A stretch of 64,000 nucleotides of DNA from Enoplolaimus lenunculus. Lineage: Eukaryota; Nematoda; Enoplea; Enoplida; Thoracostomopsidae. The notes under the pieces are model-generated. The model worked only from the letters and a program-made list of their open reading frames with translations, was not told the DNA's origin and made no database searches. Shown in pieces: positions 20,371 through 33,029 of the stretch. The position numbers were made by a program, and so were the translations under genes. How positions within the stretch are numbered: the stretch's first letter is position 1; the number at the start of each line of letters is the position of its first letter. The DNA is taken from positions 62,001-126,000 of the forward strand of contig JASANG010000471.1 of the NCBI GenBank assembly GCA_030248215.1, given 5' to 3'.

Positions 20371-23300
20371 ATGTCTTCGGCTACGAATCCTCGTAAATTC
20401 AGCGAAAAGATCGCCATTCATCAACGCAAACTCGATGAGGAACAAAAAGCTTTTGAGAAGGTGATAGCTGAAGTTCACTCGATCCGGCCGGTAAGTAGTA
20501 TCAAATTTTTACGGGGTCGTAAAACAAGGTCGAGGAAATAATTGGGTCGTAATAGAGTCGTCTCGAGGCCTGGGCGGATCTGTAACCTTGGCACTGCACT
20601 GAAGCCGGTGCCTACCGAGGCCAATGAATTTTTGTAGAAACTGGTTTATCTCACGCTCCCGTGATAAAGAAGGCTGATTTACTGGGGAGGAATCAGTGGC
20701 GGATCCAAGAAACTTTAAAATGGGGGACTGCATGAGATATTGTGGAAGCACTTGCGAGCCAATCGAGCCAGAAGCCATGCGCCCTTTGGATCCGCCAGTA
20801 GGAGGAATAGGTGGATACATGCCTCTCTTAAACTTCTGGAAAGACCAGGAAAACAAATGTTTGCAGGTTCTAAATTCAACGACACTTTATGAAAACTGCG
20901 GTGGCTCCTCAGAGGTGGACGCAGGGTAGTAGAGTTGTGCATCCTTTCTCCCTAGCAGCCTTACGTGGTAAAATATATGCTATACAACAATGGTTTCCTA
21001 ACCAAACCAGAATTCCAGTTGCGTCTCTTCTGTTATACTTCTTTATACTTAAACTAATTGCTATATCATGTATGCAGCGTTTAGTTCAGAACCTAACTTT
21101 TGATTAATTTCGCTTTTGATATATCGATAAAACTACAAATCCTGTTTGCAGGTCTTTTGCCGCACTCACCCCCGTAAGTTTGTGGCCACCTTAACTATCA
21201 TATGTACTTTTTTGGTACGTATATGATACCTCTGTACTGTGTGCAGTATGCTTATCATCATCTTGTGTTTTTAAATAATACTTATGTAATAAAATAATAA
21301 TTTGATTCTCTTAATGTCATTTTTTCAATAGACAAATCAGCCATCAACGTTTTTCCGATGCGGAAGCATTAGTACATAATTTTCAATTTTTCCGTTTTTT
21401 GCGGAAAAGAACTGAAATACCCATTTCTTTAAGGTCGATTCAATTTTTTTGGAAAAAACCAATCCTGACGGGCAGAGCGCTTCTAAAACCTATATATAAT
21501 TTTTTATTGTCAAGTTATAATAGTTTTTGTACTATACGTACGTATATAAATTCGTTGAAGGATTATGTATCGACGTCTGGCAACAATGCGTGCGGTGCAG
21601 CTGCGCCACAAGCATCGTCGAGTCATTTCAGCCAGCACGCCGTTATGAGTAGCAGCAACAACGGCAATAACAGTGGCGTTGCAGCTTGCTTAGATTTATC
21701 ATCACAACAACGGCGAGTAACTACTACAGCAGCAACAGTCGCAACAACCTCGTCACGTACCGCACAACAACAGAGTTGCATCATGTCGCCTCAAGGCGCG
21801 ATGATTATTGGAGGAGGTAGTAAGTCTGCAATGGGAGGCTCTGACGCGATAGCCGACGTCACAATGATGCCTGTTGGGATTGGTGGTGGTGCTGATTTGT
21901 GTGGTACTACCGGTGGTAGAGGAATTGCTGCGTACCATCATGGTTTGACGGCCGCCAGTGATTCAAGCGGTTCCGGGTCTGTCGTTGCTGGAAGCGGTGG
22001 TCGCACGGCAGCGTATTCCGCGACGACGGCGCCTACCGCAACCATCCCGATAACGCCGTTGCAGTTGCCTGCGACCATATGCGGTATTGGAGGTTCGACG
22101 CTTACTGGATCACCTGGCGGAGGGCATGCAGCGATTGCTGGTGCCGCGCCGACACCCGCGTACCCGATTCCGACCGCCAGTGGCGGGATGAGTCCTTCCA
22201 CAGGTACGTATTGTAATTGAATTGCACTAGCGTTGGAGGCAGGGCAGCAAGCAAACTGGAATCTTGTATTTTTGTATAATTAGTAAGCTATATCAAGTTT
22301 TGATGTCGCGCAATATTAATTGTAGTGATTTTTGGTTGTAAAAGTATAAGTAAAAGTTGAAGCTGCACTGTATAATTTTTGGTAGCTCACGACACACTTA
22401 CAGTGGTGCAAACTGTCCGACTATTTCACCATGTCGTGTATGTATGTGTGAGCTTTGTGTATTTCGATATGTGACTTTAATATATATATTTTATTCGATG
22501 TATATGGTTTGTTTTTTCGCATCAGGGGGACCAATTCATTCAACACGAGGTAGGAGTCCAGGTGGCAGTGGTGGACACTCACCGGGCGGATCAACCGGTC
22601 CACACCCGCATCATCATCATCCCTATCGTGGTCAGTCGCCGTCAAGTGGCCATTCTAGTCATGCAGTATCGCCCTCGGCGTCACCGCAACAGTCGGGCCC
22701 TCTGTTGGGTGGGATTTGGACTCAACTTGATCAGCAGGTGCGTAAGCGCTGCTATTTATAATTTCACTTGTGTCATTGAAATAATCGGAAGTATAAAGAA
22801 AGTTGGGGGTTGCTACTTGTATTGTCAAATATGTCTAGTCGTATGCCGCTAGCACGTGAGGGCTAGACATGTCACGGGACCGGGACCAGCAAAATACACT
22901 AAACTTCAAAGCTTATGTACCTTTTGCGTAAGAATGTGCCTGGGACTACTTACTTACCATTTTTATCATATTGCGTCACGCGACATTTTGTTAATATTCA
23001 CATTAACTTACTGTGCTTCGTTTGGATTTTGGCTAAATTGCACGACGAGACATTGTTTTTCTGGTACCGTCCATGGTACCATATGGCCCCGGCACCCTCT
23101 AGTCCGGGTTCCGGGGCCGGGACTCGGCCCAGGGACATCTCAAGTGAGCTCATAAGCTTTTTGACATTTTGAACTAAATAATAACGAAGTTGGAAATATA
23201 AATTTCGCACAATTATTGGATTGAAGATACTCTGTTGTTTTCTACATATGGTGTGGGTCCTAGATCCACGTTAGACGGTTGCGTATAGAATTTTCCATTA

Positions 23301-26300
23301 CATATGTCTTGAAATATAGTTTGTTTTTAGAGAATTAATACAATTGTTTTCTGGACTTGGTTTGAGATTTTGTAGTATATATGTTAATTGAATGAGATTA
23401 GTGATTTCAAATCTGGGGTTTTGTCTAGGTAGGTAATAATTTAAAGCAAGCACAACGCAAACGTACACTGCTTGGTTTCTTAATTTTTAGATTCAAGATG
23501 CAGCTAGACAAACGAATGCTGGTAGCAGTCATCACGCGTCATTTTTATTGCCACCGCAAGACTCAGCGGCTTGGAGGAGGTTTGTTTGGCGCTTGCTTAC
23601 GCTTGAATTTAGCGTTTAATCCAATTTCTCACCTTTGCGTTTTGTTTAGAATACAATTTAAGTTGTGGTAGCACATGAATTTCAGCAACAACATTGGCAT
23701 AAAAATTGAATTGGTGAGATTTGCGTTTAAAATTGCACAGCGACTGCTTGTTTCTTATTAAATTAACAAGATTTCGTTTCCTCATTAAGTTTCTAGAATT
23801 CTGGACCCATATCCTCAAATTCGTATACGATTCGCCATCAGTTAGCGATAGGTTTTAAAATGACAAATTCCTGCAGTAATTGTGTCTCAAAAGTGACGTT
23901 CAAGTACAACAAATCAAATGCGGAATACGTAACGAATTTTGAATTTCATCATTTGCTGTTGAGAATATGTGCCGTAGTACGAATACTGGCAGCAACTGGA
24001 ACTTGATTTGAAGTAATCATAATTGAGAGAGAGAGAGAGTGGTTTGTGTCGTGAATATAAGAATCATTTTTGTGGGATTTTTTTTTCAGGACTCACTCAG
24101 ACCCTTGCGTACGTGCAAGCCTTAGCTCAGGGGCCCGCGGCGGACAACGCATGTCATCCCCGAATCGAAGTGGCGGCGGAGGGCCTGTGCATGGTGAGTA
24201 CGTAGACCTGACCTTTTGGTAACCTAACACGCACACAGGGCTATTCTAAAGCTAAAAGTTTATTTCTATTTTCGGAAAAATGTGGATCAATCTTATTTGC
24301 TATGGTTTATGCTTCCAGTGTTTCGAAGTAAGATTTCAACTCAACATACGTATTACAAAATTGATTGCATACACTTAATAGTACACTTTATACGTACATT
24401 TCTTTTAATACACTTTATAAAGAGGTTTGCTTGTAATAAACGAATTTTGTGAAAAACATTATTCCGCGTCACCTCATGGCGCAAAATATGCTGCGCTACC
24501 GTTGGTGTGTCGCTAAACATTGATATAGCTGTTATGAGAAAATTATGTTTTTTTTAATTTTATTTGAAGGAAAAATCAGCCCAGCGTCTGATAATGGTGC
24601 GAGTGGTGGTGGCGTTTTTAATTTTGGTGGCTCAGGTTCGCCTGGCGGTGGAAATTCAGGCCAAAGTTCTGCGGAAGGCAGTGCAGCAAGTTCTAGCGGA
24701 GGCGGAGACGTCGTACAATACGGCGCACTGACTTCTGGAACTGTTGGTATAAATGCAGGAGGCCAGCACTATGCGGCAGCAGTCAGTGCTGCGACTACTG
24801 TGGGATGTATGTATAGTGGCGGCGGCGGTGGAAGTCAACAACAATCCCCGGCGCCAAGTGATGGCAGTGGCGGCGGTGGCTATAGTCAACATCAATTGCC
24901 GACCAATTTTCATCTACAACGCCATTCGGTTCAGTTCCCAGTTCAAATTCCTGGTGAAGTCGCGATCGATGGCTCGTGTGGTCATCATTATGGAGGTGTC
25001 GGCAGCGTTTATCATCACCATCATTATGGCGGCGGTCCAACTCCGCTAGCGATGCGACAGTTGCCGCCGGACTATATTGGGATGATCGGGGCGCCGTCGC
25101 ATGCCGTCACCTCCAATATGTCTACCGTCGGAGGACAACATCAACCGTTGTATTCGACGCAAAGCGTTGGTGCCGGTATGTCACATATGGTAAGTTACAG
25201 TTTTGCAGGCTGACAAAACCAGTAATTGAAAAGTTACGTAATAGCTAATTTGCATATTAGCTTAATAGCTAATCCTAAATTTTAGACTATTAAACTCAGT
25301 ACTAAACGGTTTTGGGAGCTAGAAATCTGAATAAATTGTTTACACCCTCTCAAAACCGTTCAATGAATAGTTAGCTAATAACTAAGCTGCATAATAGTTT
25401 AATTGGAAATTAAGTGAGTCAAACTATCCGTTTGTGCTTTATACATTTGCAGTGTTTAACTACACTGATTAAAAAGTAAGTATATATGTCCGAGAATCAC
25501 TCAATACATGTCGTTCTATTACGCCTGGCCTGGTATACGAATTTATTGCCGGGTCAGTATGCGGTATTCTGAGCAACCAATATTTCAGCCTAGGCCAAAT
25601 AGCTTTGTCTTAATGAGTTGGGACAGTTTTAACTTAATTTCACGGAAAATTGCCAGTCTCTTTCCGCAGGGCGTAGAAATTCATATCTTAATATGTTAAT
25701 TTGGTTCTGATTTTGTGTACTTAATTTCCTGTTTTTCATTTTATTTGCTAAAAATAAAAATTATACGTATATTTCACCGTACCGCTTTTGTATTTATGTA
25801 ACAAAATAAAAGAAATATACATATTCGTGTCATGAATAATTAAATGGTTGTTGCAGCATCAGCCTCAGGCAGGTGGTAATTACCAAATTAAAATGGGACA
25901 GTCTTCAAGTGGCGGCGGCGGGCATGGCGGAAGTACATCTTCGGCCGAAAATCAATCAGCACCAGTGAGTCCTGAAACGGGTGGCGCTGGCGGCTCAAAT
26001 CCCCCGTCGTGTGGCGCTGCGAGCGGAAGCGGAGACTCACCCGTGCCGTCTCCAATTGGAGCCGCAACTGCTGCAGGTGGCGTTGCAGGGCCCAGTGCCG
26101 CACAACACCACCACCAACAACAACAGTCGTCCCCTCATTCACCTGGATCTCCGTATTCGTATCTGCAGCAACAAATGCAAAATGTTTGTGTTGTAAGTTA
26201 AAATAAGACCACCCCAGCCTGTTTTGCTTGTCTTAAGGCTTATTTTATTCACACGTGCAAGTTTTCGTAGCCAGTAGTTGCAGTTGGAATTTGCGCATAA

Positions 26301-27736
26301 ACGTTTTGTTCAACGCTCCACAGCGTTTTCACAAAAGTGAATAGGGTTTTATAAGTTTAATGGAAAAAGAAAATAAGTGTGATTCTAAAATAATTTAACA
26401 GAAGTTAAAGTTCGCATAAAACACCTGCCTTGGCGTTCACAGTTTTCGCTCTAGGACAGAGCATCCAGGTTGCACCGAATTCATGATTTGACCGAATCCG
26501 AATCCATTGCCAATTTCCCGAATCCGAACTTTGCGCTTTTGAAATTTCCTATATATACATCAAATATAATATAATTTAAACTTATATTTGTTTTTACCTT
26601 GAAACGCTTTAGATTTGCTTATCGAGCTAACTATCACCCTTTCAGCAGTTGAAGTGGCGTCCTGAGCATTCGCTGGGTCGCGGAGTGGGGCATCAATCGG
26701 TGAGAAATTTCTGAGTGGGGGTGAAAAATTTTCAGTAAAGCGTCAGCTGCACTAGCCAATGTGTACCTACGCCTACAAATACGCACATCGTCAATAACAA
26801 CCATATAAATAATAAAAAAGATCAAATATATAAGACATAAGATCGAAAAGACAGGGAATGGTTAAGTTATACTGATGTTTTCCCAAAAACTAAAGACTTA
26901 AAAATAACCGGGGGAGAGGTTTTAAGGGTGAATTCATACTGATGTTTTCCCAAAAAGTGAAAAACTTAAAATAAACCGGGGAGAGAGGTCCTAAGGGTGG
27001 TGTGGGTTATAACGATATGACCGCATCCGATACCACTGCCAATTTGCGGTATCCGAATTTAGCATATTTCCGAATATTTTTGGGTTCGTTTATGGATTCG
27101 CTTTTTGACAACCGAATTCAGACTGCGAATTTTCGCGAAATTTAAATCTGAACTCTGTAAGAGAGTACTGTGGGTTCTAGCCTCGTATATATTGCTTGCA
27201 ACACCACCCAAATGTTTATTATAAAAGTGGTTACTATGAGTGAATGATGGGAAGTTGCCCAAAACTTACGGTTACGCTTTTATTTGAACTGAATATTAGC
27301 CCAAAACATGAACCTTCTCCTGAACGACTTCAAACGGGACAGAAAATATTCATACGTCAAACAGAGAACAATTTAGCAAAATAAAATCATTGTTTGAAAC
27401 TTGAAAACGCAGCTACCTGTATGTTGCCATGTCGACAAAAGTTGGTTTGTTATATATGTATGGGATGGTTATGAATCGCTGAATTAAAACTGAATTTTAA
27501 ATTGCAGAGTAACTCAGGTAATGTCAATGCCAATAACTATCAACAACAGCAGCAACAACAAGATGCAAGTTGTTCTCACGGAGCTGCAGTGGCAGCTGGG
27601 GCAACCGGTGTTAACAGGGATGTGGCAACTGTCAGTCACGTTGCTTCGTGTAGTCGTGGCTACAGCACTGATGTTGTATGTGGGATGAATGAACAACAGC
27701 AGCAACATCATCAGCAGCAGCAACGGCAACAACAGC

Positions 27737-27776
<40 letters not shown>

Positions 27777-29248
27777 TAGGCAACATCAACATGCGTTACT
27801 AACTGGACAGTTGTCTGCACCTGTTGTTGGATCGACATACGTCGGAACGTGTGGAAATGCAACGCAACAACCGTCGCAGCTACAACACCACCATCAACAA
27901 CATCAGCAACATTCTCAGTTGCAGTACTCACCTTCGACAAGGTACGTACATTTGTTTGGTTTGGTTGTTGCTTTGTGGCAACGGGGCTGGGTGGAACAAA
28001 AACTACTGTGTAATAGTATTGAGATAAAGGTACAATTTCGTTTTGAGTCTTAAGCGTAATTAAATTGTTGGCCAGGGTAAGAAATGTTATACATAGGTTT
28101 GGTTTCCATGTATTGCGAAAAGCTGCGAGTTTGTTTATTTTTAATGTATTGACGTCTTGAGAATTGTTGTAGTTTTGGCGAGTTTTTATTTATAAATTTG
28201 TAAAAGATCGTTATTTGTTTTAGAAGTTTGATTGTTTACAATTATTTTTTTGTTTTCTTGTAAAAATCTATAAGTTAATTTTTCTTTTACTTTCAGTGTT
28301 TTCGCTACGCTGCCGTCGCAACATAGTATCAGCGGTAGTTCTAGTCACATCCCTGTTTCGCCAAGAGATAGCCAACCAATTCCTAATATATTAGTGACAG
28401 GTACGCTGTTCTTCATAGCTTTTATTTTTTGTCCGTTAGCTGTAATTCTGTTTAAAGTTTTGGAAATTATGATTGTTGAAAAAGTAATATTGTTAAATAG
28501 GTAATAAGTGAAGATAAATTAACTTTGTTGAAAACAGTGTGTGTTTGTAAGTTTTGAGGTGTGCTAAAAATTTGAAAAAATTTTGTGTCGTGTGCGGATG
28601 AAATTCTGTGTATGAAAGCTTGTTCAAAAATTATAATGTGTAAAACTTTTGTTAGTGTGCTTTTTGCACTGATTTCCGAACAAAACACAAACCCTGCATA
28701 AAACTGTACTTCCCGCCAGTTGAAACTTACAAATAGGACCAAGATCCTGATTTGCGGAACCTCAGTTTTGTACTTCTGGAATGTCTATGTCATTTTATGT
28801 TCTACAGTGCTTTCAGGTGTGGACAACGTTCCGTTGTTAGATTTTGAAAATTCGCCACTGACCTTAGAAGATATAAAGGTGAGCCGTTACTAATTTTTAT
28901 TCTGATATTTTCAAAAAGGTTGTGTAGGATAGGACATATTTCAAAGGACTTTAAAAAATTATATTTTTTCAAATCTAATGTAACAATACGTTGTGTGTAT
29001 AAGATTTTTCTGTCATTACGATAGGGTTTTACAGGCAACTCAGCAGAAAATCTAAATTCATGCAGGCGGTGTTTGGAAGATCTTGCGAAGTTTTATACCC
29101 TGACGATAATTTTTTTAAATATATTACATTTATTTGGTGTTTACAGTTGGACACCGATCTAGATTTGGGCTGCTTAGAAGATCTCGGCAACGCAACTGAT
29201 ATACACATTGATGCTGCTACCGAAGACGCGCTCAGGCTGGACCGTTAA
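20371..29248 (+). CDS. CRTC: CREB-regulated transcription coactivator (CRTC/TORC)
   Basis: Nuclear-cytoplasmic coactivator that binds CREB and is held in the cytoplasm by SIK phosphorylation and 14-3-3. Exons: 20371-20490, 21561-22203, 22526-22737, 23491-23579, 24090-24193, 24570-25189, 25857-26192, 27508-27941, 28297-28400, 28817-28878, 29147-29248. The phases agree and the total is 941 residues. Family landmarks: N-terminal CREB-binding coiled coil (NPRKFSEKIAIHQRKLDEEQ); the SIK/14-3-3 site AAWRRTHSD, split over exons 4 and 5 (WRRTNSDSALH in vertebrates); IPNILVTG (IPNIILTVTG in vertebrates); and the C-terminal activation domain ending DAATEDALRLDR. The long middle is rich in Gly, Ser, His and Gln with a CAA-encoded glutamine run. 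The family's LPNVNQ segment after the coiled coil was not found. The acceptor at 21561 lacks a good pyrimidine tract, so exon 2's start is the weakest call and an exon may be missing between 20490 and 21561. Confidence 0.92.
20694..20800. repeat. Short hAT-type MITE in CRTC intron 1
   Basis: CAGTGGCGGATCC at the left and GGATCCGCCAGT at the right, flanked by GGAGGAAT on both sides (20686-20693 and 20801-20808). This is an exact 8-bp duplication. It is about 107 bp, a shortened relative of 17456-17805. Confidence 0.88.
22862..23144. repeat. TIR-like element in CRTC intron 3
   Basis: The left part has CTAGACATGTCACGGGACCGG and the right part GGGACTCGGCCCAGGGACATC. Together they form imperfect inverted ends of the GTCCCGGGGCC type, also seen at 34745-35026. 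No coding capacity. Borders are approximate. Confidence 0.55.
25200..25400. repeat. AT-rich dispersed repeat in CRTC intron 6
   Basis: Alternating TTAGCTAATAG-type words around GAATCTGAATAAATTGTTTAC match the stretch at 59840-60060 in a DNM1L intron. It is a shared dispersed repeat. Ends not defined. Confidence 0.55.
26869..27002. repeat. Two tandem units of about 68 bp
   Basis: Two successive copies of ATACTGATGTTTTCCCAAAA...AACTTAAAA...AACCGGGG.GAGAGGT..TAAGGGTG start at about 26869 and 26936. They lie in CRTC intron 7 next to a CCGAAT-family repeat. Confidence 0.8.
27715..27790 (+). repeat. CAA/CAG trinucleotide run in CRTC exon 8
   Basis: An almost pure CAA run with a few CAG and CGG codons, coding for about 20 glutamines inside the CRTC frame. 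It is flanked by more glutamine- and histidine-rich sequence. It is likely to vary in length between individuals. Confidence 0.95.
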
Positions 29249-31150
29249 CGTTGTAACGTTGGCATTCACACGAATCCGGGTCAGGGAGTTGGACGCCAGG
29301 CAAGAGTGCGTCACAATATTGATCTGTGTGGATATGTGTATATGCATAAGTGCCTCATGGTTCAAAACAAACAACATCGTCCAACGAAGTCGTATTGTTA
29401 TAAACGTGATGTAGGAGCCTGTGCCGTTCTCATTGCGAATTCGGAAAAGCACCTGGCTGAGAGCTGGAGGCGACTGACTGCCGCGTGGTGTTGTTTAGAC
29501 TTGAGCATGCAATAGTCTCAGGAATGTACTTTGGTACATGCGAACAGCTGTTGGACGAGGATGCTGGCGGTTGGTTTCAATGTGAGATACACAGTCGAAC
29601 TTGTGCCTGATGGGTACTTCAAACAACACCCCTTCCATTGCCTGTAGTTTAATCTCTTCCCATCTCCTCCCTTCTGCTTGTCCTGACAATGAATTACCTA
29701 CTAACATCTCGCTTGCATCTTGGCTTTAATTGCACTCGAAACGGTGACTGTGTTTATATATTTATTCTGGCCCGGTGTCAATATTGTAAACCAAAGTAAG
29801 TGAAACACTTTCCATTGATACTGTGGTTAGGGATGTAGTATTGAGGTGGAAACACATTGTCCAATGTCTGTAGCATCTATAACAAATAGGCGACTGGTCT
29901 GAAAAGTTTATGAGGAGGTTTTAAATTACGACTTGTAGGGGTTAACGTCGGATTGATATAAATTTCCTTAAGCCCTGGTCGCACGTGCAAGCTTTTTGAT
30001 CGTAAATTAATTCGATTTGGAAGGCTATTGATAAGTATGAAGCTTCAAGTTCTCAGAATGATCGCAGCTGGTAGTTTCAGCTGCCGGAACCATTCACCAG
30101 TGAAGAAGGCTTTACTCGAAATTTCTTGATACAAAAACGCTTTAAAAACCTACAATTTCTATATAGCGCTTAATAGCTGTATAACTAGTCCACTTACCGT
30201 TACCGTGGATTGTGTTGTTAAATATCCGACATGTTTGATATTTGAATTAATTCAACGCCATTGTATTAGTTTAAAAAGTTTGGATTTAATTTAAAAAACT
30301 CTCAGCCAGCTTGCCAGCAACACAATATCCGATTAGCTAATCAAAATTCAGGTGCAATAAATTCAAGCGACTTGCAACTGTAGTTTAAGTATTTTTTTAA
30401 AACTGATCATTAATCGACAATAGATGTTATTGAATGTATTTGAAAGTTGAAACATAATTGGAGAGCGAACTGTATCAAGCTGCCTTTGTTGAGATGGATT
30501 GAAACTTTGATTCAGAATGTTTGTTATTGAAAAGGTTGCTATCTATAGAGCTTAACTACTGTTTGTCACACATGAGTGAATGATAGGAAATAGCCAAAAG
30601 TCACGGTTAAGGTTTAATTTAAAATCAAAATTTTGAGCTGTGTTTAAATTATTTAGTGGCTTTGTTTACTTGGTCTTGTGACAAATTGTATCAAATACTA
30701 ATTCGGTGTTAGTTGCAAATTTTGAGCTCTACAGGTCTGCTATAATGTTATGTAGTGTCCAGTTTGCCGATCTTGTAGGTATAACTCATTTTTATTTAGA
30801 TAAAATACCTGTATGCATTGTTTCAGTTTATACCGGTATCTTGGCGTAAGTAATGTTGTATTATAAGCAATTATATAATTTACGTTAAAGATATTTAAGC
30901 TGATTCATTCATTCATTGATGTCTTGTGTCTCAATAGACTGTGTAGTAGTAGTAGTAAAAATTGAATGTATTTAGACGGACGTCATTGAATCTCAGCTCG
31001 AGTTGCTTATATACAATGTATATTTATATTTTTTGTATACTCAGTCTTCAGTTTCTGTATTTATATAAAGTTTATATTGTAAAAAATGTTTGTTTTTTGT
31101 GTGTTTGTGTTCTTGTATGAAATAAAATATTGTATTAATATTGACGAGAG
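29249..31150 (+). other. Probable CRTC 3' untranslated region
   Basis: No coding family is seen after the CRTC stop. The first AATAAA in a good context (31121-31126) follows a T/G-rich stretch and is followed by TTGTATTAATATTG, so a 3'UTR of about 1.9 kb is plausible. A TTAAGCCCTGGTCGCACGTGC fragment at about 29967 is one end of the TTAA-flanked family seen at 63157. The extent of the UTR is inferred only from the signal. Confidence 0.45.
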
Positions 31151-31924
31151 TTAAAATACGTCAATGGGTTTATAGTATAAGTATAAAGTGAATGAATTCA
31201 ACTTGTGTGTACGTATTTGGTGTTTTTGTTGTTTTTATGCCAGTATGTATACGTATGTATCTATTGATGTAATTTAACATGATCGTTGCGTTGTGAAGGG
31301 GGCGTAACCAGGATTTGACGTCAACACGGTATAACTTAATGTAAAAGAAATTTTTTTGACCTCTGAATAGGATCCACAAGGTAATTCAAAAGCCTATTGA
31401 AATGCTTTCGTCATGTTTCGAGAAATTTCGCGGAAGGATATACGTACGCTTCCTGATTATGATCATATGCGTTATATTTCGTTTGGAAATTACGGGCGTA
31501 TGCAATTGAGTAAAACGACATATGCTCCACCGAAGTTACTGGAGACACAATAACATAATCTGCTCGGACTTGTGGGGCTCGAAAAACTTTTTTATTCGTT
31601 CGACTACAACATTTACATACTGTTACACATTTCTGAATTGAAATCCTAGATACGTACGCCTTTGATGCATTTGGTTTTAAGATCAGACTGATTACTAGGT
31701 TAATTCAGATTTTGAGTCGGTATGTAAATTATACATCACTGACGGACCCAGGATTATTTTTTCGTGCGATGCGATCCTGTAATGTAGCATATGTAATTTT
31801 TTCATTCTATTAACAGCGTCACCAAGTTGTTTTCTTCTACTACTAAAAAATCCAGCTGTCTGAAAACCATTTTGAGAGGAACGGTGAGCGCCCACGCAGT
31901 CCCCGTCTGTGACCACCCTCGTTA

Positions 31925-32210
31925 GGGCCCATGTATAGAGAACACGGCCGGAACAGTAATATAAGCATATTCCTAAGCCTAAGCCTAAGCGTATCGTTGA
32001 GCTTATTCATTCGCTTAAGCAAAACAATTAGTCTAAAGCTTAAACTGACTCTATTATAGATAGCTCCTCCGGGAAACGATCCGGCTCTGTTCTCTGCATG
32101 GGCCGATTCATTCGCTTAAGCAAAAAAAAATTAGTCTAAAGCTTAAACTGACTCTATTATAGATAGCTCCTCCGAGAAACGATCCGGCTCTGGTCTATGC
32201 ATGGCCCGGC
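31925..32210. repeat. hAT-type MITE, family B, with internal tandem duplication
   Basis: Ends GGGCCCATGTATAGAGAAC and a GCATGGCCCGG-type right end. CCTCGTTA is repeated exactly at both flanks (31917-31924 and 32211-32218). The right half (about 100 bp from CATTCGCTTAAGCAAAA to TGCATGG) is present twice in tandem, so the element is longer than its relatives and has an extra internal end. Confidence 0.88.
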
Positions 32211-32695
32211 CCTCGTTAGTATTGACATTTGTATAAGTGCTCAGTTTGCATATTGTATTATATATGCACATGTTTCTGAAATTTTTGTGTACTTTTTTCT
32301 GTGATGCGCAAAACGGGAAAAAATAATGTATTTGTTGCGAAGAAAAATCAACGAGTGGGTGATTGCTACCCTTGTTGTTATTCGCTTGGAGCAATGAAAA
32401 GTGGTGTACTGTGGATTATTGAGATGTTACTTGGTTTACGGGGGTTGTGTGTCAAAGTGTTGCTCATGTTGGTTATAGGTAGATATTTGCCGATTTCTGT
32501 AATTTAGGCAAGTTGTTGGTGGGTTGTACCAGGTTAGGTTGAAGATACAGAACATGAACAAGCTAGGAAGTTAACGAAAAACAGTTTATTTAGGTTGTAA
32601 TGGCAAAGTTTTAAAATGATTGGTTCCAATGCGTGATCTGCATTCGATTACTATACACTGGCAAAATGGTGTTACGCGCACACCGCAGGGTACAA

Positions 32696-33029
32696 ACGGA
32701 ATTCCGTTTCCGATTAGAATTGCGAATATAAATCTTATTCAGAACCCGATTGCAGTCGTTATAATCGGGATGGTCTACGCATTTATTGGAAATTATTAAA
32801 AAAAAACATGACGAACATGTGCGGGTGAACTCACACGTACTTTCAAACCCATATATTGATTTGGTGCATACGTATATACGGACGAATACAAAATAACACT
32901 TGGTATGTAAACAGTAGTCGCTGGGAAAATTTCTAATTTCGATTCCGGTATAAATGTCTTGTTCAAGGTTCCGGTATATAAATATCTTGTTCTGATTCCG
33001 GTACGATTCAGTTGTGTATTGCAACCTGG
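32696..33029. repeat. CAGGGT-type inverted-repeat element
   Basis: Left end CAGGGTACAAACGGAATTCC and right end ATTGCAACCTGG, with GATTCCGGTA words inside. It belongs to the family whose ends resemble CAGGGTGCAACCGGAATTCC (also 36741-37135, 44311-44891, 53961-54655, 61916-62290). No clear target duplication in this copy. Confidence 0.6.

Noticed and set aside
22856-23172. Plus-strand frames of 85-99 codons in CRTC intron 3
   Set aside because: They fall on a TIR-like repeat and have no protein-family resemblance.
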